Assembly: GCF_026914185.1 (NCBI RefSeq) | Contig: NC_070559.1 | Location: 5,244,001 to 5,308,000, forward strand | Origin: Puccinia triticina | Lineage: Eukaryota; Basidiomycota; Pucciniomycetes; Pucciniales; Pucciniaceae | Reading direction: 5' to 3' | Length of the DNA: 64,000 nucleotides | In this document: in pieces, positions 45,228 to 56,767 of the stretch | Numbering within the stretch: the stretch's first letter is position 1 | How the letters are laid out: every line of letters starts with the position of its first letter | The notes under the pieces: model-generated | What the model was told of the DNA's origin: nothing | The model's database searches: none | Seen by the model: only the letters and a program-made list of their open reading frames with translations | Translations under genes and position numbers: made by a program

Positions 45228-48200
45228 CTAAACAAAAAGATTGAGCCTGGAAGAGTTGTAAGGTGGGTGATGGGTGTCGATAGACCCGATTCCGCCCTCA
45301 AGGATTTTGTCCACCACCAATTCCAAGCCACTGATCTCGGCTCCATCTTCATCGAGCGCCCATAAGGTAAGAGCAAAATGGCTGTAAAGAAGATCACTCG
45401 TGTGATTAGTGTGGCAATCTGATAGGACAAGAATGGCAAGTGAAAAAGCAGCCAGAAGCTTTATGTTTTGGCTTAACTTGTCGCCTTGATAATTCAAGAT
45501 GCCTTGGTGGACTGGGAACCTCGTTTGGGGACCCAGATGAGAGGCAAATTTCCCCATGTGCCAACCGTTGACCCAAAACTCGACTCGATACCGACCTCGG
45601 TCATATTGTGGTTGCTGAAATTGAAAACTGACGATCACGTCGTATCCTGGCTCCAAGTCTAATTGGAGAGTGGTGCGATAAAACCCAATCCCAGCAGTCG
45701 TCAGACCATGGCTCATAGGTGAGAGGGCTGTCCATTGAGACTCATCCGGCTCATCGTAGTCTGGCAGATGCCATCCTGCTCGCTATTATGAAAGAACGCA
45801 GGCACACAATCATCTCAGACCATAACACTTCGAAGGATAGTTTGACATGTTATCTGGCGGGGGCACTCACAATACCATAGAAGCCATTTTCATTGTAAAT
45901 CCCTCGATCTGGATCCGGCAGCCTAATGATGTAAACAGGTCATTTCTTGAGAAAAAGTACGTACCCTAGAGTTTTGAATGGTTGCCGACTTACTTGTAGA
46001 ATCCACCTAGATGACCTTGCACTTTCCAGGAAATCTCTTCAAAGATATCCTCAGCACCTGGTCCTTCGAGTTTATAGCCCAAGATCCCTCTGGGATGCTT
46101 GACAGTATCCGAAAAGCCTGAGAGGAGATCCAAATCATGAGCAAGCGCCGTGTTTCAGCTTCCAAAAGAACATACAAGTAAAACTTGCTAACCGTCCTCA
46201 GTTTGGTCCATCCCCATAGAATCTTGCACGACTGTGATAACGTTAGATCCACATTTGTTAACCGAGCCTCCAGGAAAATAAAATGTGCTCATGTGTGTTT
46301 TAGAGTAAAACTAGGGACAGGGAATCGAAGATCAGTTCATCTGTTACCTGGTTCAATAGAACATTAGACCGGATGACGTACCTTGGGATCGGATTTGGAA
46401 GTCGAGTTAGGAACGCTTCCGAGAAATACATCGTTCAACCAAAGTGAGGCAGCAAAAAAATCACCACCTGCAATGGTTAAATTAATTCCCATCGGAGACT
46501 CCATCTGGGCACTCAAGTGGACTTGACTCTGGTCATGAAACAATGATCGACACTTGTGAAGAAAATGACCCCGCCAAATTGTGGCACCATTGCAGCTTTC
46601 GTGCGGAAGAAGCACCCAACGGTTTTTCTTTTATGTTAGAGCAGAGTCAAACTTCATGGTGATGTGCCTGGCCACTACTCACAATCCATAATCACAGGCA
46701 TAGAGGTAATACTGTATTCAAATTGATGCTTATCAGCAGGGACGAGTTTGTTTTGAGTGATGGAATTCTGAGTGTGTAAATTTCAATCTAACCTTTCCAT
46801 AAAGCTTTTTGTAGTGATTGTTGCTTTCCTCGATAGTAGCCTCAGTCCATTTTACATCCGAAAACTTGCTCTCGATCTCAGGAAGACTATCCCGATAGCT
46901 CCAGTTGAGTGTTCGAAAATCTATTCGACTGCCCACTTGACTAAGTTGGCTATTGGGTTTATTTCCCATAAAGCTTTTAAACGAGTTTGGGTGGTATACA
47001 AAGCTCAAGAAATTGGACTCTGGAGCTCTGGAAAGATTCCGAATCTTCTTCCCGTTCCACTCTACCCCTTCAATAATCAAGCCGCCAACATATATAATTA
47101 CTTCTTTCTTCAAACCCTCTTCAAAGTCTCCCCAGATGCACAAAACGTTCTTGTTGGGGTTTTCGGTCGTTCCAATTGTCGCGTTCCGGACAAGCCAAGG
47201 ACCCCAGATGAGAACACTAGTTGATGGGCTAGACGAATCGGGTTGGACAAGAATTGGATTCCAAACTTCGCCAGCCATCCGTTTGCTGGTCATCAGGACG
47301 ACTGAATTCTGAGAGCCTAGGGCAAATATGGCACCTTGGTCACGAATGCGCCAGCGGATCTCCCTGTAACCATGTGAGCTGTCCTTTGTAGAAATTTGGA
47401 AGCTCGGGGGCTGGCTAGCTTTGGGGAAGCTCCTCATCCAGTAGTCATTTTCTAAGCTGGGAAATTTGAGCGAACTGACCTCCGCTTCAGCTATGTTCTG
47501 TGATATTCGCTCATCACCGCTCGAAAACATATAGATGACTTCATGACCGCCTATACGCGCCGAGAGCAAAACACTCGATGTAGTGTAAAGCAATTTGATT
47601 GGGCGTGGGTCGTGGGGGTTCTCGCTTCCAGCGGATGTCTTATAGTCGGTGACCAATAGCCTTGACTCTCGAGGCGATAGAGTAATCTGAGGAAGTTGCT
47701 TCAGTCCAACAGAAGTCAGAACATTCAACCTGAACTTCGTTGGTCCGCTAGATAAATGAGATCGTTCAGCAACGCTCCGTAGACATATGACTAAGCTGAA
47801 ATAATGGGATAACACACGTTGAAGTAGAATTTAGCGCCCTGACAATGTAAAATCCTGCCCCAGATGTCGGATTCCTGAGCTCAGTGACAAATGCGCGACA
47901 GCTACTTTCGCCCTCGAAATAATTTGGATCATGCTTGCTATCGCCGACTACTTCTGTCTCATAAAATTCCTTGGAAGATCTGAGGAAAAAGCTTTGGCGC
48001 TTCAACTCTGTATATTTCTCGTTCCATGTTCTGTCTTCGGATATTGCCGCACCGTAATCATCTGAATCCCTGCGAAGGTTAGTATCATGAGATTCAGTGG
48101 ATAAAATAAGTTACATGACAAACAGCTGGTATAGGTTCCTGGGAAAGCTAGCTGTCCCCAGTTAGTTCCACCGTAAATCATCTGTATTCAGGGACAGATG

Positions 48201-49949
48201 ATGATTAGACTGAAGATATTGAAATGTAAAAAATGAAGAATTATGAGTCCTATTTCTCACATAGTAATTTATCATTTTGATGTTGGCAGCCAAGTTATTT
48301 AAGTAAAAGACCGACTCAAACTCGGGCCCTGTCAGTTTTCGACAATTTTCATATCCTGATGCACCCCACGGATCATAAGCCCCTGCTTGGAACCTGCATT
48401 GACCTGTGTGAGATTTGCTTGAAGAAATTGTATCCAAAGAAGCCGCATAAACAAGACGTACTCGGGGATAAAGAGGGGCGACTGCAGGCCTAAAGAATCT
48501 TGGTAGTTCCTATATGTCTCGACGACAGGCTTCCATCGGGTAGGTTGGGAGCAATCAAACGATTGAGGATATGAATCGAAGCCGTCTACCAACCAATGTG
48601 TCATGCACATCAGAAAAAACAATAGCCAACAATTTGAGTTTGCTAAATAGTCTGACATATGTCCACAGCTCCCATCCCGGTGGCGTAGTTTTTGTCCATG
48701 CCCGCATCATTCACAGTTAAAGGGACTACCTATTCAACAACTCAATCGGATCAGCAAAAGATCACGCCAATCAGGTTGATTTAAAAAACGGGTGACGTAC
48801 AATTCCCTTGTCTACCAGTGCATCTGCCAAATCCTGCATGTATTGATCCTTTCCGGGAGGCTGGCCCTGGGATGAATGTGCGTCGGTTAAATATCTAGGA
48901 ATTCTTGATCAGTTCAAATGACCTGAGAGAGTTAAGATTGCAAAGAAACTTATGAATTAGCGAACTCGTTTTCGACCTGGACGCCAATGATAGTACCATT
49001 TGGCAAGCCAACTTGATTGGGCACAATGCGATCAATCATTTCTTCCCAATATTGCCTCCAGGATTTATCAAAATCGGTGGCGTTTGTGCGAAGGGGGCAA
49101 GAAAGAGTGGTGACCCATCCAGGTATCCCGCCGGCTAAATGACCCTCCCATCATAGATGATCAACTTGAAGCACCCTCGTTGATAACGAAGCAAATTGCA
49201 ACGTACCTGTTGTTTCGGCTGGGATGAAGCATTGGTTGTTAGCGTTGACATGAACGTTTGCATGAGCGTTGAGTGTGACCTATAATTCACCATTAATGTA
49301 TGGCCCGGGACGGACTATGACGAAGAGGCCAGCACTTCGAGCAGCGTCAAAAAGAGGTTGAAGAGACTTAAAGCCACTCCAGTCGGTGGTTCCGTTCAAA
49401 GGATTGACCAGTCCCCTGATAGGTTCAGGTCAACGGTCACTGAGTGCTTACAGGCAAGTTTTGCCGTGGAATCAGAGTAATCCAACTCACCAGTGCACTG
49501 CGAAAACGAAATGATCGGTCCAAATTAGAAGTAAATTAACATGAAGCACAGCGATAATTGGCCCTTATGAAAGTTTACCCTCAAAAACTTGCCATAAATC
49601 GATACTGTATTGAGCCCCGCAGCGGCGAACTTCTGAAGGATATCGGTCCACTGAGACACGACTGGCAACCTCCAAGTATGAAATTCACCTGGCAAGGACA
49701 TTGCATAAAACACTTCAGTTTGAAGAAGCTTTCCGATGGCTCCGATGGCTTTCAGGATAAGACGAATGGCACAAAACAGGTTGATGTGTCAAGTGGGAAC
49801 TAACCAGATTGGATAAAGATGCGCTCTCCACCGACCAAGATCGAATGTCGATCCCAACTGACGACCGATTGACTTTGTGAGATACCCTCAGACACAGTTG
49901 CCGCACATTTAAGGAACCCGAGCGTGAGTAGAGAGAATCGCAGCTTCAT
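45228..49949 (-). CDS. Beta-galactosidase, GH35, secreted
   Basis: Minus strand, about 20 exons, about 1,090 aa. Exons in transcript order: 49949-49805, 49688-49593, 49497-49491, 49415-49291, 49218-49207, 49134-48954, 48894-48801, 48729-48657, 48585-48462, 48393-48261, 48181-48124, 48061-47818, 47747-46793, 46711-46683, about 46627-46382, 46310-46193, 46117-45994, 45922-45871, 45782-45478 and 45381-45228. A signal peptide (MKLRFSLLTLGFLKCAAT) opens the protein. Family motifs: SGEFHTWRLP, acid/base Glu in GVQVENEF, nucleophile Glu in FIPEFQAGAYDPWG, then MIYGGTNWG. C-terminal jelly-roll segments include LGPQTRFPVHQGILNY. It should hydrolyse terminal beta-galactosides of plant wall polymers outside the cell. 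Exons of 7 and 12 nt, one GC-AG intron and one ATAAGT donor are needed. The junction 46683/46627 is out by two nucleotides in my model. The end is convergent with PalB. Confidence 0.82.
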
Positions 49950-50645
49950 CTGAGGACCACTCTGATATGACTTGCTCCTGTTCTTGTCGTTGATCGGCGA
50001 AGGCTCTGAAGTCGGATTCCGACCTGGTCACGCGACTGCGGCTCCCAGCCGAGACGCGAGGAGTCAGTGGCACCACTCCAGTCTCCAGACCACTTCCCTC
50101 CCGAGTCTCCAGATCTACCCACACAGTGGTCGTATGTATAATGAGTTTTTTTTTAAAAAAACTTTGCATCGATTTTTTTGTTGCACAAAATTTCAAAACT
50201 TCTCTGCCTTTTTTGGCTTTGGCACTGTATGTGCTGCCAAAAGCCGCTCTCCTCCAAGATGGCTTGGACTTCAATTGCTTGCAGGCTTGAATTAAGCAGG
50301 CGCATCACAAGAAGAAATGTCCCAAGAAGTTGCCAAAAGGATTAGAATGCCTGGGACCCTTTTCAATACATTCTAATTTCTGGGGGAAGATTCCCTACAG
50401 AATGCGCAGAGAGCTTTTTCTGCTCGCGTCAACGCGAATTGTAAATGCTCCTTCCAACACTAGGACAGTTCATCAAGAGTTCAGCTTCAACGTTCTGGAG
50501 GCTATAAAACAGGTTGGGTTGCGTCGCGAGTCCACCCCATCGCCTGCACCTCCACGTCTGAAAACAGCTCAATCCAAAACACCGCTTTCTCTTCCCCCTT
50601 ACACAGTTCTCGTCAGTGACACCCAATCTAACGAACCTAAATAAA
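49950..50645. promoter_or_regulatory. Shared divergent promoter, GH35 / RING gene
   Basis: Roughly 700 bp between the start codons of two outward-facing genes, with a T-run/A-run hairpin at about 50145-50165. No defined operator recognised. Confidence 0.45.
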
Positions 50646-51779
50646 ATGAACCGAAACTATAATCCTACCGACTCAGAACGTGCTGAAGATCAACTCCGAC
50701 AATGCCCTGGCGGCGACCGTCCTGTCGAAGAACCTGTTGCGCCTCAGCCTTCCCCCGTGACGGAAGCCGAAGTAAACTCAGAGCGCGACGAAGAGACTGC
50801 CGCTCCGGACAACCCTCCGCCTCCTCATGCTGAGCTTGAGGAGGATGGCCATTGGATAGAATTGCCTGCAGAGCTTGATGCTCACTTTGAGGCCCTCTTT
50901 GCGCGGCTTCAAGACGGCCCTGTAGCTCTCGAAGTCGACGCTGATGGAGTCGCCAGAGTGCACACAGATGACATGGATCCAGCAGTTGCCGAAGAGGCTT
51001 TGGCCTTTGTCCGCCAACTTGAAGTACTACCGGAGTCCACCAATTCCCAGCCTACCGAAGATGACCGCACACGCGCCTGGGAACAGGCGATGGAGACCCT
51101 CACACCTGAGCATCAAATTCTCTTCCAAAATTTTGCACATGATGCCGTCAGGATACTCGAGCATTTGAGTGTAGATCCCAACCGGACCGTATTGACAGCG
51201 GATGAGAACGACGCCATAAACAATAACTTGGTGGAACTCCGCCGGGCCACCGAGACGTTGCCCCTTGAAACCCAAGACCGTATCTACGAGTTTTTCGCTG
51301 GTGCAGACCAGGAAATCCAGCGGCTAATTAGAGAGGGTGCCCAGATCACCATCGCAAGACAACAGGCAGACTGCTTACTCGATCGCCTGGTCAACACAAA
51401 CCTGCCATCTTTAGTAGCAGAGGCTCGCCATGACAGCCCCCCCAAGTGCACAATATGCTTGGAGGAATACGTCGAAGGAGATGCTGTGGTGGTGCTACCC
51501 TGCCATCCTTCGCACCACTTCCACCGGGCCTGCATCCATGTGTGGCATTCTGCTTTTGCTCATCTTTTGCACTGCGCGGCTGACTTACATTTTGCTTCCT
51601 GCAGGAATGGTTGCAAGCCCTGATCCCCGAGCCCAGCACCTGCCCAAATTGCAGAGCCGATATACTATTCCGCATGGTACCCTTGCCTAATCCTCAGTAA
51701 GTACTGTTACGCATTATATCCTTGCCTACCCTTCAGCAACTACGCGGTGAGCAGTTGTCCTCTTGTTTTCAGATCATAA
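50646..51779 (+). CDS. RING-H2 finger protein, probable E3 ubiquitin ligase
   Basis: Three exons: 50646-51539, 51605-51696 and 51773-51779, giving 330 aa. The N-terminal two thirds are acidic and partly disordered, with helical segments (ALAFVRQLEVLPE, then LTPEHQILFQNFAHDAVRIL). A RING-H2 finger starts near residue 268: CTICLEEY, LPCHPSHHFHRACIHEW, then STCPNCRAD. It is completed only after splicing the 65-bp intron (GTGTGG to CTGCAG); unspliced, the finger is lost. The last coding exon is just seven nucleotides (A TCA TAA), reached by a GTAAGT donor and TTTTCAG acceptor. RING-H2 proteins recruit E2 enzymes for ubiquitination; substrate unknown. A shorter 40-bp alternative intron would add a dozen residues instead but is below the usual intron size here. 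Confidence 0.85.
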
Positions 51780-53165
51780 ATAAACATATGTAGTTAAACT
51801 ACACATGTGAACCAGGCTGTATATTTATACACCTCATGACGTGAAATACATATTACCAAATCCTCTCAATATCTTCTTGCCTCCAAATAGGCGGGTATAG
51901 GTGCCAAAGCCGAGTGGGAGACCTAGGCGCTACAAGCTGCTGATTTTTGGCCGTCAAGTGGTGTACTCGAGTTAACAGAATTCTTCAAGATGAAGATGTT
52001 TTCCCAATGTTATGGGGGGCCAACAGTGGAAGGAGTAATAATCTACATCATGAGGGTGCCAGACTCATTAGTTTTGGACAATTTCAATTCTGTCCCAACC
52101 ACATCTCGAGTGGCAAGCTGAGTCCTGCGGCCCTTGTTGGCCAAACTTCTCAACAAAAATGCGGTGGCGCCTCAACAGATTCTATTAATCAGGCAATTGC
52201 TGATTGCACCACAATGTTGGACACCGGGTTTTCAAGACCTGTCGTCTAATGGTACTCGAAGCAATTTACCACTTTTTCGGGCATGAAAGTTCTGAGCGTG
52301 CCCCATTTTTTTTCTTCTCCTTTTCATCTTTCCGTGAATCTGAAATTTTACCGGCTAACAAGCTTAAAACAAACTCAATGCCAGCCTCGTGCGATGACGT
52401 TGCTCCCCCGCCCAGCCTACAATTATGGTGTTCAAAGTTGGTTTGCATAATTTTATGCGTGCATAAATCATAAAATCATAAAATCTTTTTTGCAGGGGAT
52501 GTGACTGTCTGATTATGTAAAACAAAATTTCCTCACCAAAGTATTTTTATGATTTTATGATTTATGCATGCATAAACTCTGCAGACCAACTTTGAACACC
52601 ATAAATGTGTTTAGCATCAGTCGCACTCTTCAAAGGTTTCGGGCTGACTCGTGGTGTTGCGATAATCTGCAACTTATTCCTCACATGACCGTCCCACGCC
52701 CAATTAACCGCTACACGATTGTCAATGGCACTCTCAGCAATCACATTTTTCCGCCGAGAACTACAGGGGCGTTTCCTCGGTGATCCATCGGTAGCAGTCG
52801 CGAGTTTCAACTCTAAGCTGGAGTTATTCACCGTCGGCCTCCTGGAGACAACTGACACTTACCCCTGCTCTCTTGCGGAAAAATCAGACCGAAATCGGTT
52901 ACGAGCAGACTCAGACTGAGAAACGCAAAAGTGGTCACGTATTGCATACCTCGCTCAGCGACTCGTGAGTCTATTTGCTTATAAAATGGCCCCACCTTCC
53001 TGTTGGCTCATTGCCATTGGGCATTTTCCCCCTCGGTATTTTTTTCAAAGGATTGCTCTCCACTGAACGCTCTCTTGCCAACCTTGAATTTTTGATTTTC
53101 AATCTCATATCGTCTTGCACCAACAAGTTCATCCTGAAAGTCTTTCAAAATCTGGACCTCTCCCG
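51780..53165. other. Intergenic with one foldback MITE
   Basis: No gene seen. The MITE at 52426-52602 lies inside. Confidence 0.45.
52426..52602. mobile_element. TGGTGTTCAAAG foldback MITE
   Basis: The left arm TGGTGTTCAAAGTTGGT...CATAAATCATAAAATCATAAAATC is mirrored by the right arm ...GATTTTATGATTTATG...ACCAACTTTGAACACCA. The element is bounded by TTA on the left and TAA on the right, which reads as a palindromic extension or a TA-type target site. Confidence 0.7.
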
Positions 53166-53683
53166 ATGCAGCAGCTCATATTACTTTCTTTACTTCTCTG
53201 TGCAACTGCCCTTAGCGTATTGGGCAATGATCCAAAGTTCACTGAAGTAGAATTCAAGTGCAACATTCCCGGAGACTCGCATGTAGATGCATGGTGTGGC
53301 ACAAAGGATGTTTCTAGAATGAGTTATACAAGTGAGATTTACCTTCTAACCACAAGGCTGTAGCACAATTAAAAGCTGATGCAATGTGAATGAATATGTT
53401 GATACTCTGTCCAATCTCCAACGGTTAGTGAAATTGGCCAATGTGGTGACTGACCCAAACAACAATCAGGTTATTCTTGGTAATAATTGTATTGGCACGG
53501 ACTCAGAAAGCAAGTGGTGTTGTCAAACTAACTTGAGAGATAAGAAAGTCAGTAATATTTCTTGAAAGGAATTTGATGAGTTGACAATATTTAAATGTTG
53601 ATTCTTATGAACAGGATCCAAATCTGACTCCCATTACTTGTGACTATGGAGCTGTTGAAGGTTTTTTCTGTGTTATGAAGTAA
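53166..53683 (+). CDS. Small secreted cysteine-rich protein, candidate effector
   Basis: Three exons: 53166-53331, 53429-53547 and 53615-53683, giving 117 aa. Donors are GTGAGA and GTCAGT, acceptors GGTTAG and AACAG; phases close and the stop TAA is at 53681-53683. It opens with a strong signal peptide (MQQLILLSLLLCATALSVLG). The mature chain has seven cysteines in KCNIPG, AWCGTKD, NNCIGTD, KWCCQTN, ITCDYG and FFCVMK. The CC pair loosely recalls hydrophobins, but the eight-cysteine C-CC-C-C-CC-C order is absent, so I do not call it one. An earlier start of exon 2 at about 53381 would extend conservation but lacks an AG acceptor. It lies alone in repeat-rich DNA. Confidence 0.7.
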
Positions 53684-55018
53684 TGGAAATGGACAAAAAC
53701 CTTTCATGTTTGATTTCTTTCTTAAAAAAACAGTAAATAATCAAAAAACATGCGCATAGTATCTGATTTACCGTGTTCATTACATTCAAAGAGATTTTAT
53801 GGAAATTTATTTTTGTAAAATCATTATCCAGCAGGTTGTTATTTTTCCGTCATCCAGAATCTCTGTTGTTTAGCCTCTCTGAATTCCAATTGAACAGAAA
53901 TACAGGCTGTTGTTGGAATATGCTCTATTCCCCACTCATTCCCTGTTATGAGCTGTAGTGCAGGCTCCGTGGTGTAGACTCACGTGCACATAGCTATCAC
54001 CATGTCACAGAACACACATTCATGGTTTGAACTTTGAGAGGCCGGAGTTCATGGCTCCTTCCTCATCCTGCAATCTACCCTCAAGGATACAGGACCCCCA
54101 GAGCCCCAGATCCCAATCACATATTTTTCTCCACAGACATGACCATAACATTCCCACTGCAATCATTTGCAATTGTGTGCTAAGGAAAATCTGGTGTTTG
54201 GGTTGTGGAAAATGGCATATTTTGTTGAACCAAATGGCACAGCACTAAAAATTGAGCTCTAAAACTGAGCTAAACTAATCACACTTAGCACCACTCCAAA
54301 ACTTGCCAGAATGAATAAAAAACCAGTTTGGTCAGTTCATGATTTTTTTCTTCTGAGCATGCTCAGTATAGCTGAGTTTTTACTTCTGGAAAATATTTCA
54401 CCCAAAGGTCACATTTTGTTTTGAGGGAGAGTTGCAAATGATACAAGTCTCCTCAATCCCTTGTCATCATTTGTTTTTCTTTGAAACTAGCATTTCTTGT
54501 TTAAAATCAAATCAACTTAAGTTAGAATAGAGACTAGCATCTTGAGTCACCTTTTTTTGTTGTCTGAGCACACTTTATTGCCTATGACCCATAAGTAGTC
54601 TTGTCTTCACCTCATCTCTCAGGCTCTAAAACTGTTTTCTTCTTTCTAAATAACTTTATGCATTTTACTTCAAAGCATTTGACCAGTTTTTGCATGTAAT
54701 CTATGAAAACCTAGCCAGTTACCAGCAATGAAACCTCATTGGTTCTTCCTCATTTGCCCATTTTTATTTTTTTTATTTGAATCATCTACTAGAGCACTAC
54801 CATATCATTCCAGCACATTTCATAGCTTGAATATACTTCTATCAGCAATACAAGGCATCTTAGCCCTTGTCAGGTTGGATGCCTGGTCACTCTCATCTGT
54901 CTGTGGGTAGTGGATTGTAGACGGTTCATTGTTAAGGTTTTGGAAAACATCAGCTTGTCAGTTGGCTGTACTTGATGGAATGAGATTAACAAGCCTGATT
55001 AGTGGGCTAATGTAAAAA
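53684..55018. other. AT-rich intergenic, no gene seen
   Basis: No conserved coding frame or clear terminal repeats. Confidence 0.5.
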
Positions 55019-56767
55019 ATGAGGCTGTTTTTGACCGTTATGTTATTGATGACCAATGTAAGCGCAGAGCAATAATTATTCAAACTTAGTAGACAATTAA
55101 GGTAGAACAGTAAAATATGGGTTAGACTGATCAGCAGATATTCGAAATGGGTTTTTTTGTTGGACTAGTCATAGCATTGCGGTCGGAAAAGAGCTGCTGA
55201 CGATCTGTAAAAGATATTTGTTCGAGGCGGGACCATTTGCAGACGATTGTGTTTCTTGACTATTGCTAGCAGATGGTTGAGCTTCTTGGGCTTTGAGACT
55301 GGAGACGATCTTGCGCTTCTTGAAGAGAAAGAATTCTTTTTCATATTTGTCGGTACACGTGGAGACATCTTTCTCCATGATGTCAAGCTGTATGCGTTCG
55401 TACTCGGTTTCTGCTTCCAATCGCCGAGCTTCAACTTGCAGGCGAGCTATCTGTTGGTCTTCTGCTTCAGCGTGGCTCGTGACCGTTGATTCGCGACCAC
55501 TCTCCGTATCCAGATCACCCGTTACTTTCTTGCCTCGCTGGGGCTCTCCTAGAAATCGAGCGATCTCCTGTTCTTCCGATTGAGCGTGGCTCGAGACTGT
55601 TGATTCGGAGCCATCCTTTGTATGCAGATCTGCCCTTCCTTTCATGCTTGCTTCCAGTTTCATCCTGTCCGCGTCGTTTGCTTCTTCCTCGATCCCATCA
55701 AATGACCGTTTTCGTCTAGAAGGTTTGATGCCGGTCGGTGTATCGGAAGTCTTTAAGACAGCCGATATGTCTTCCGACTGGATTTTCGCGCAAGGTGGTC
55801 CGGTTTGCTTTTGGCTAACAAACTTGCTATCAGTCGGTCGTGTTTGTGGTTGGAAATCAGATGTACGGGTATCGGACTGGTTGATGTCCAAAGGTGGTTC
55901 ACATGGAGTCGGGGGCGGGATAACCGGCAAGATTCGAACAGGTAGTTTGATGGTCGATGGTTGGTGTTTTGATTTGGATACCTTCGGAGTCTTACGAGGT
56001 TTTCCCCATAGACGGTTTGACGGCCTTTCTACTCCCTCTGTCCCTTGCATCATCCACTGGGGATGGTGACGAAGGACATGCCAAGCCGATTCGAACTGGA
56101 AGGGTTTACTCATCTGGATGCAGTATTCTACCTTGGCGGCTTCGACCAAGTCAGCCTCCGGAGTATTTTTTCCGTGATTGCGTGAGGTCTTTTTCATCTC
56201 ATTAAATATCGCCGAGAACTCGAGGGTCTCCGTGCAGATCAAACGGAACCTTTTCCTCAAGTGCGTTCTTGTCAGAGTGATACCAATCTCTGCGAATTCA
56301 TGCATAATATGAGTATATCCTGCAAAGTAGAGGCGGGTGTCGGCATCCTCGCTTCGAGGGCTGGAGATCCAATGGTTAGCAATCTTTTTGTCATGGTCTG
56401 GTGTGAAATTTGGAGCCGGTCGTAATGGGTGTCCGATTGGCCGGGTATTTTTTGCTTTTCCCTGGGCTGTCTTGGGCGGCGTATTTCTTGCTGGTATATT
56501 TTTGCCTGGGGTTGGTGCTGGACTTGCTGGAGCTTTGGTAGTTGAATTTCTTCGTTTTTCCGCAGGGGTGTCTGTGTGGGTGTCGGTGTTCGTGTTCTGT
56601 GGGCTGTTCTTCATTGATCTGGTGATCATTTTGCGGGCGGTTGCGCCTGAAGCCAAGTCCATTCTCGAGCTCTTTAGCTTGGCGAGGGCCGTGCGCGAAG
56701 TGCATGCGAGGCCAAACTTAACAAATCCCCTCTGCTGCGGGGTGTGTGATCTTGCGAACGGAGCCAA
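55019..56767 (-). repeat. Segmental tandem duplication, unit 1 (unit 2: 57264-58990)
   Basis: The coding copies and their 3' flanks are duplicated in direct orientation with a spacing of about 2.25 kb. The non-coding flanks at 55019-55185 and 57264-57432 still share blocks such as GACTAGTCATAGCATT / GACCAGTCATAGCATT and ...TGAGGC...TTATG.TATT.ATGAC.AA.GTAA. Confidence 0.7.
55169..56629 (-). CDS. SANT/NAM-like DNA-binding coiled-coil protein, copy 1
   Basis: Intronless, 486 aa from the ATG at 56629 (MITRSMK), which I prefer because copy 2 starts at the same motif; an upstream in-frame start at 56767 exists. A basic disordered N-terminus is followed by a trihelical region (NFTPDHDKKIANHWISS, LRKRFRLICTETLEFSAIF, KPFQFESAWHVLRHHPQWM). 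Its pattern (entry W, R-x5-I..F..I, then F-x-x-AW-x-L-x-x-P-x-W) resembles the Myb/SANT plus NAM-associated proteins that accompany PIF/Harbinger transposons and their domesticated relatives. The C-terminus is coiled coil (EARRLEAETEYERIQLDIM) with a basic segment (FLFKKRKI). Two Ser-His-Ala-glutamate repeats (ESTVSSHAQSEEQ, ESTVTSHAEAEDQ) sit before it. Likely a DNA-binding protein; domestication versus transposon origin is undecided. Confidence 0.65.
   Translation of the reverse strand: MITRSMKNSPQNTNTDTHTDTPAEKRRNSTTKAPASPAPTPGKNIPARNTPPKTAQGKAKNTRPIGHPLRPAPNFTPDHDKKIANHWISSPRSEDADTRLYFAGYTHIMHEFAEIGITLTRTHLRKRFRLICTETLEFSAIFNEMKKTSRNHGKNTPEADLVEAAKVEYCIQMSKPFQFESAWHVLRHHPQWMMQGTEGVERPSNRLWGKPRKTPKVSKSKHQPSTIKLPVRILPVIPPPTPCEPPLDINQSDTRTSDFQPQTRPTDSKFVSQKQTGPPCAKIQSEDISAVLKTSDTPTGIKPSRRKRSFDGIEEEANDADRMKLEASMKGRADLHTKDGSESTVSSHAQSEEQEIARFLGEPQRGKKVTGDLDTESGRESTVTSHAEAEDQQIARLQVEARRLEAETEYERIQLDIMEKDVSTCTDKYEKEFFLFKKRKIVSSLKAQEAQPSASNSQETQSSANGPASNKYLLQIVSSSFPTAML

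Noticed and set aside
53166..53683. Hydrophobin
   Set aside because: Only seven cysteines and one CC pair; the C-CC-C-C-CC-C order is absent.
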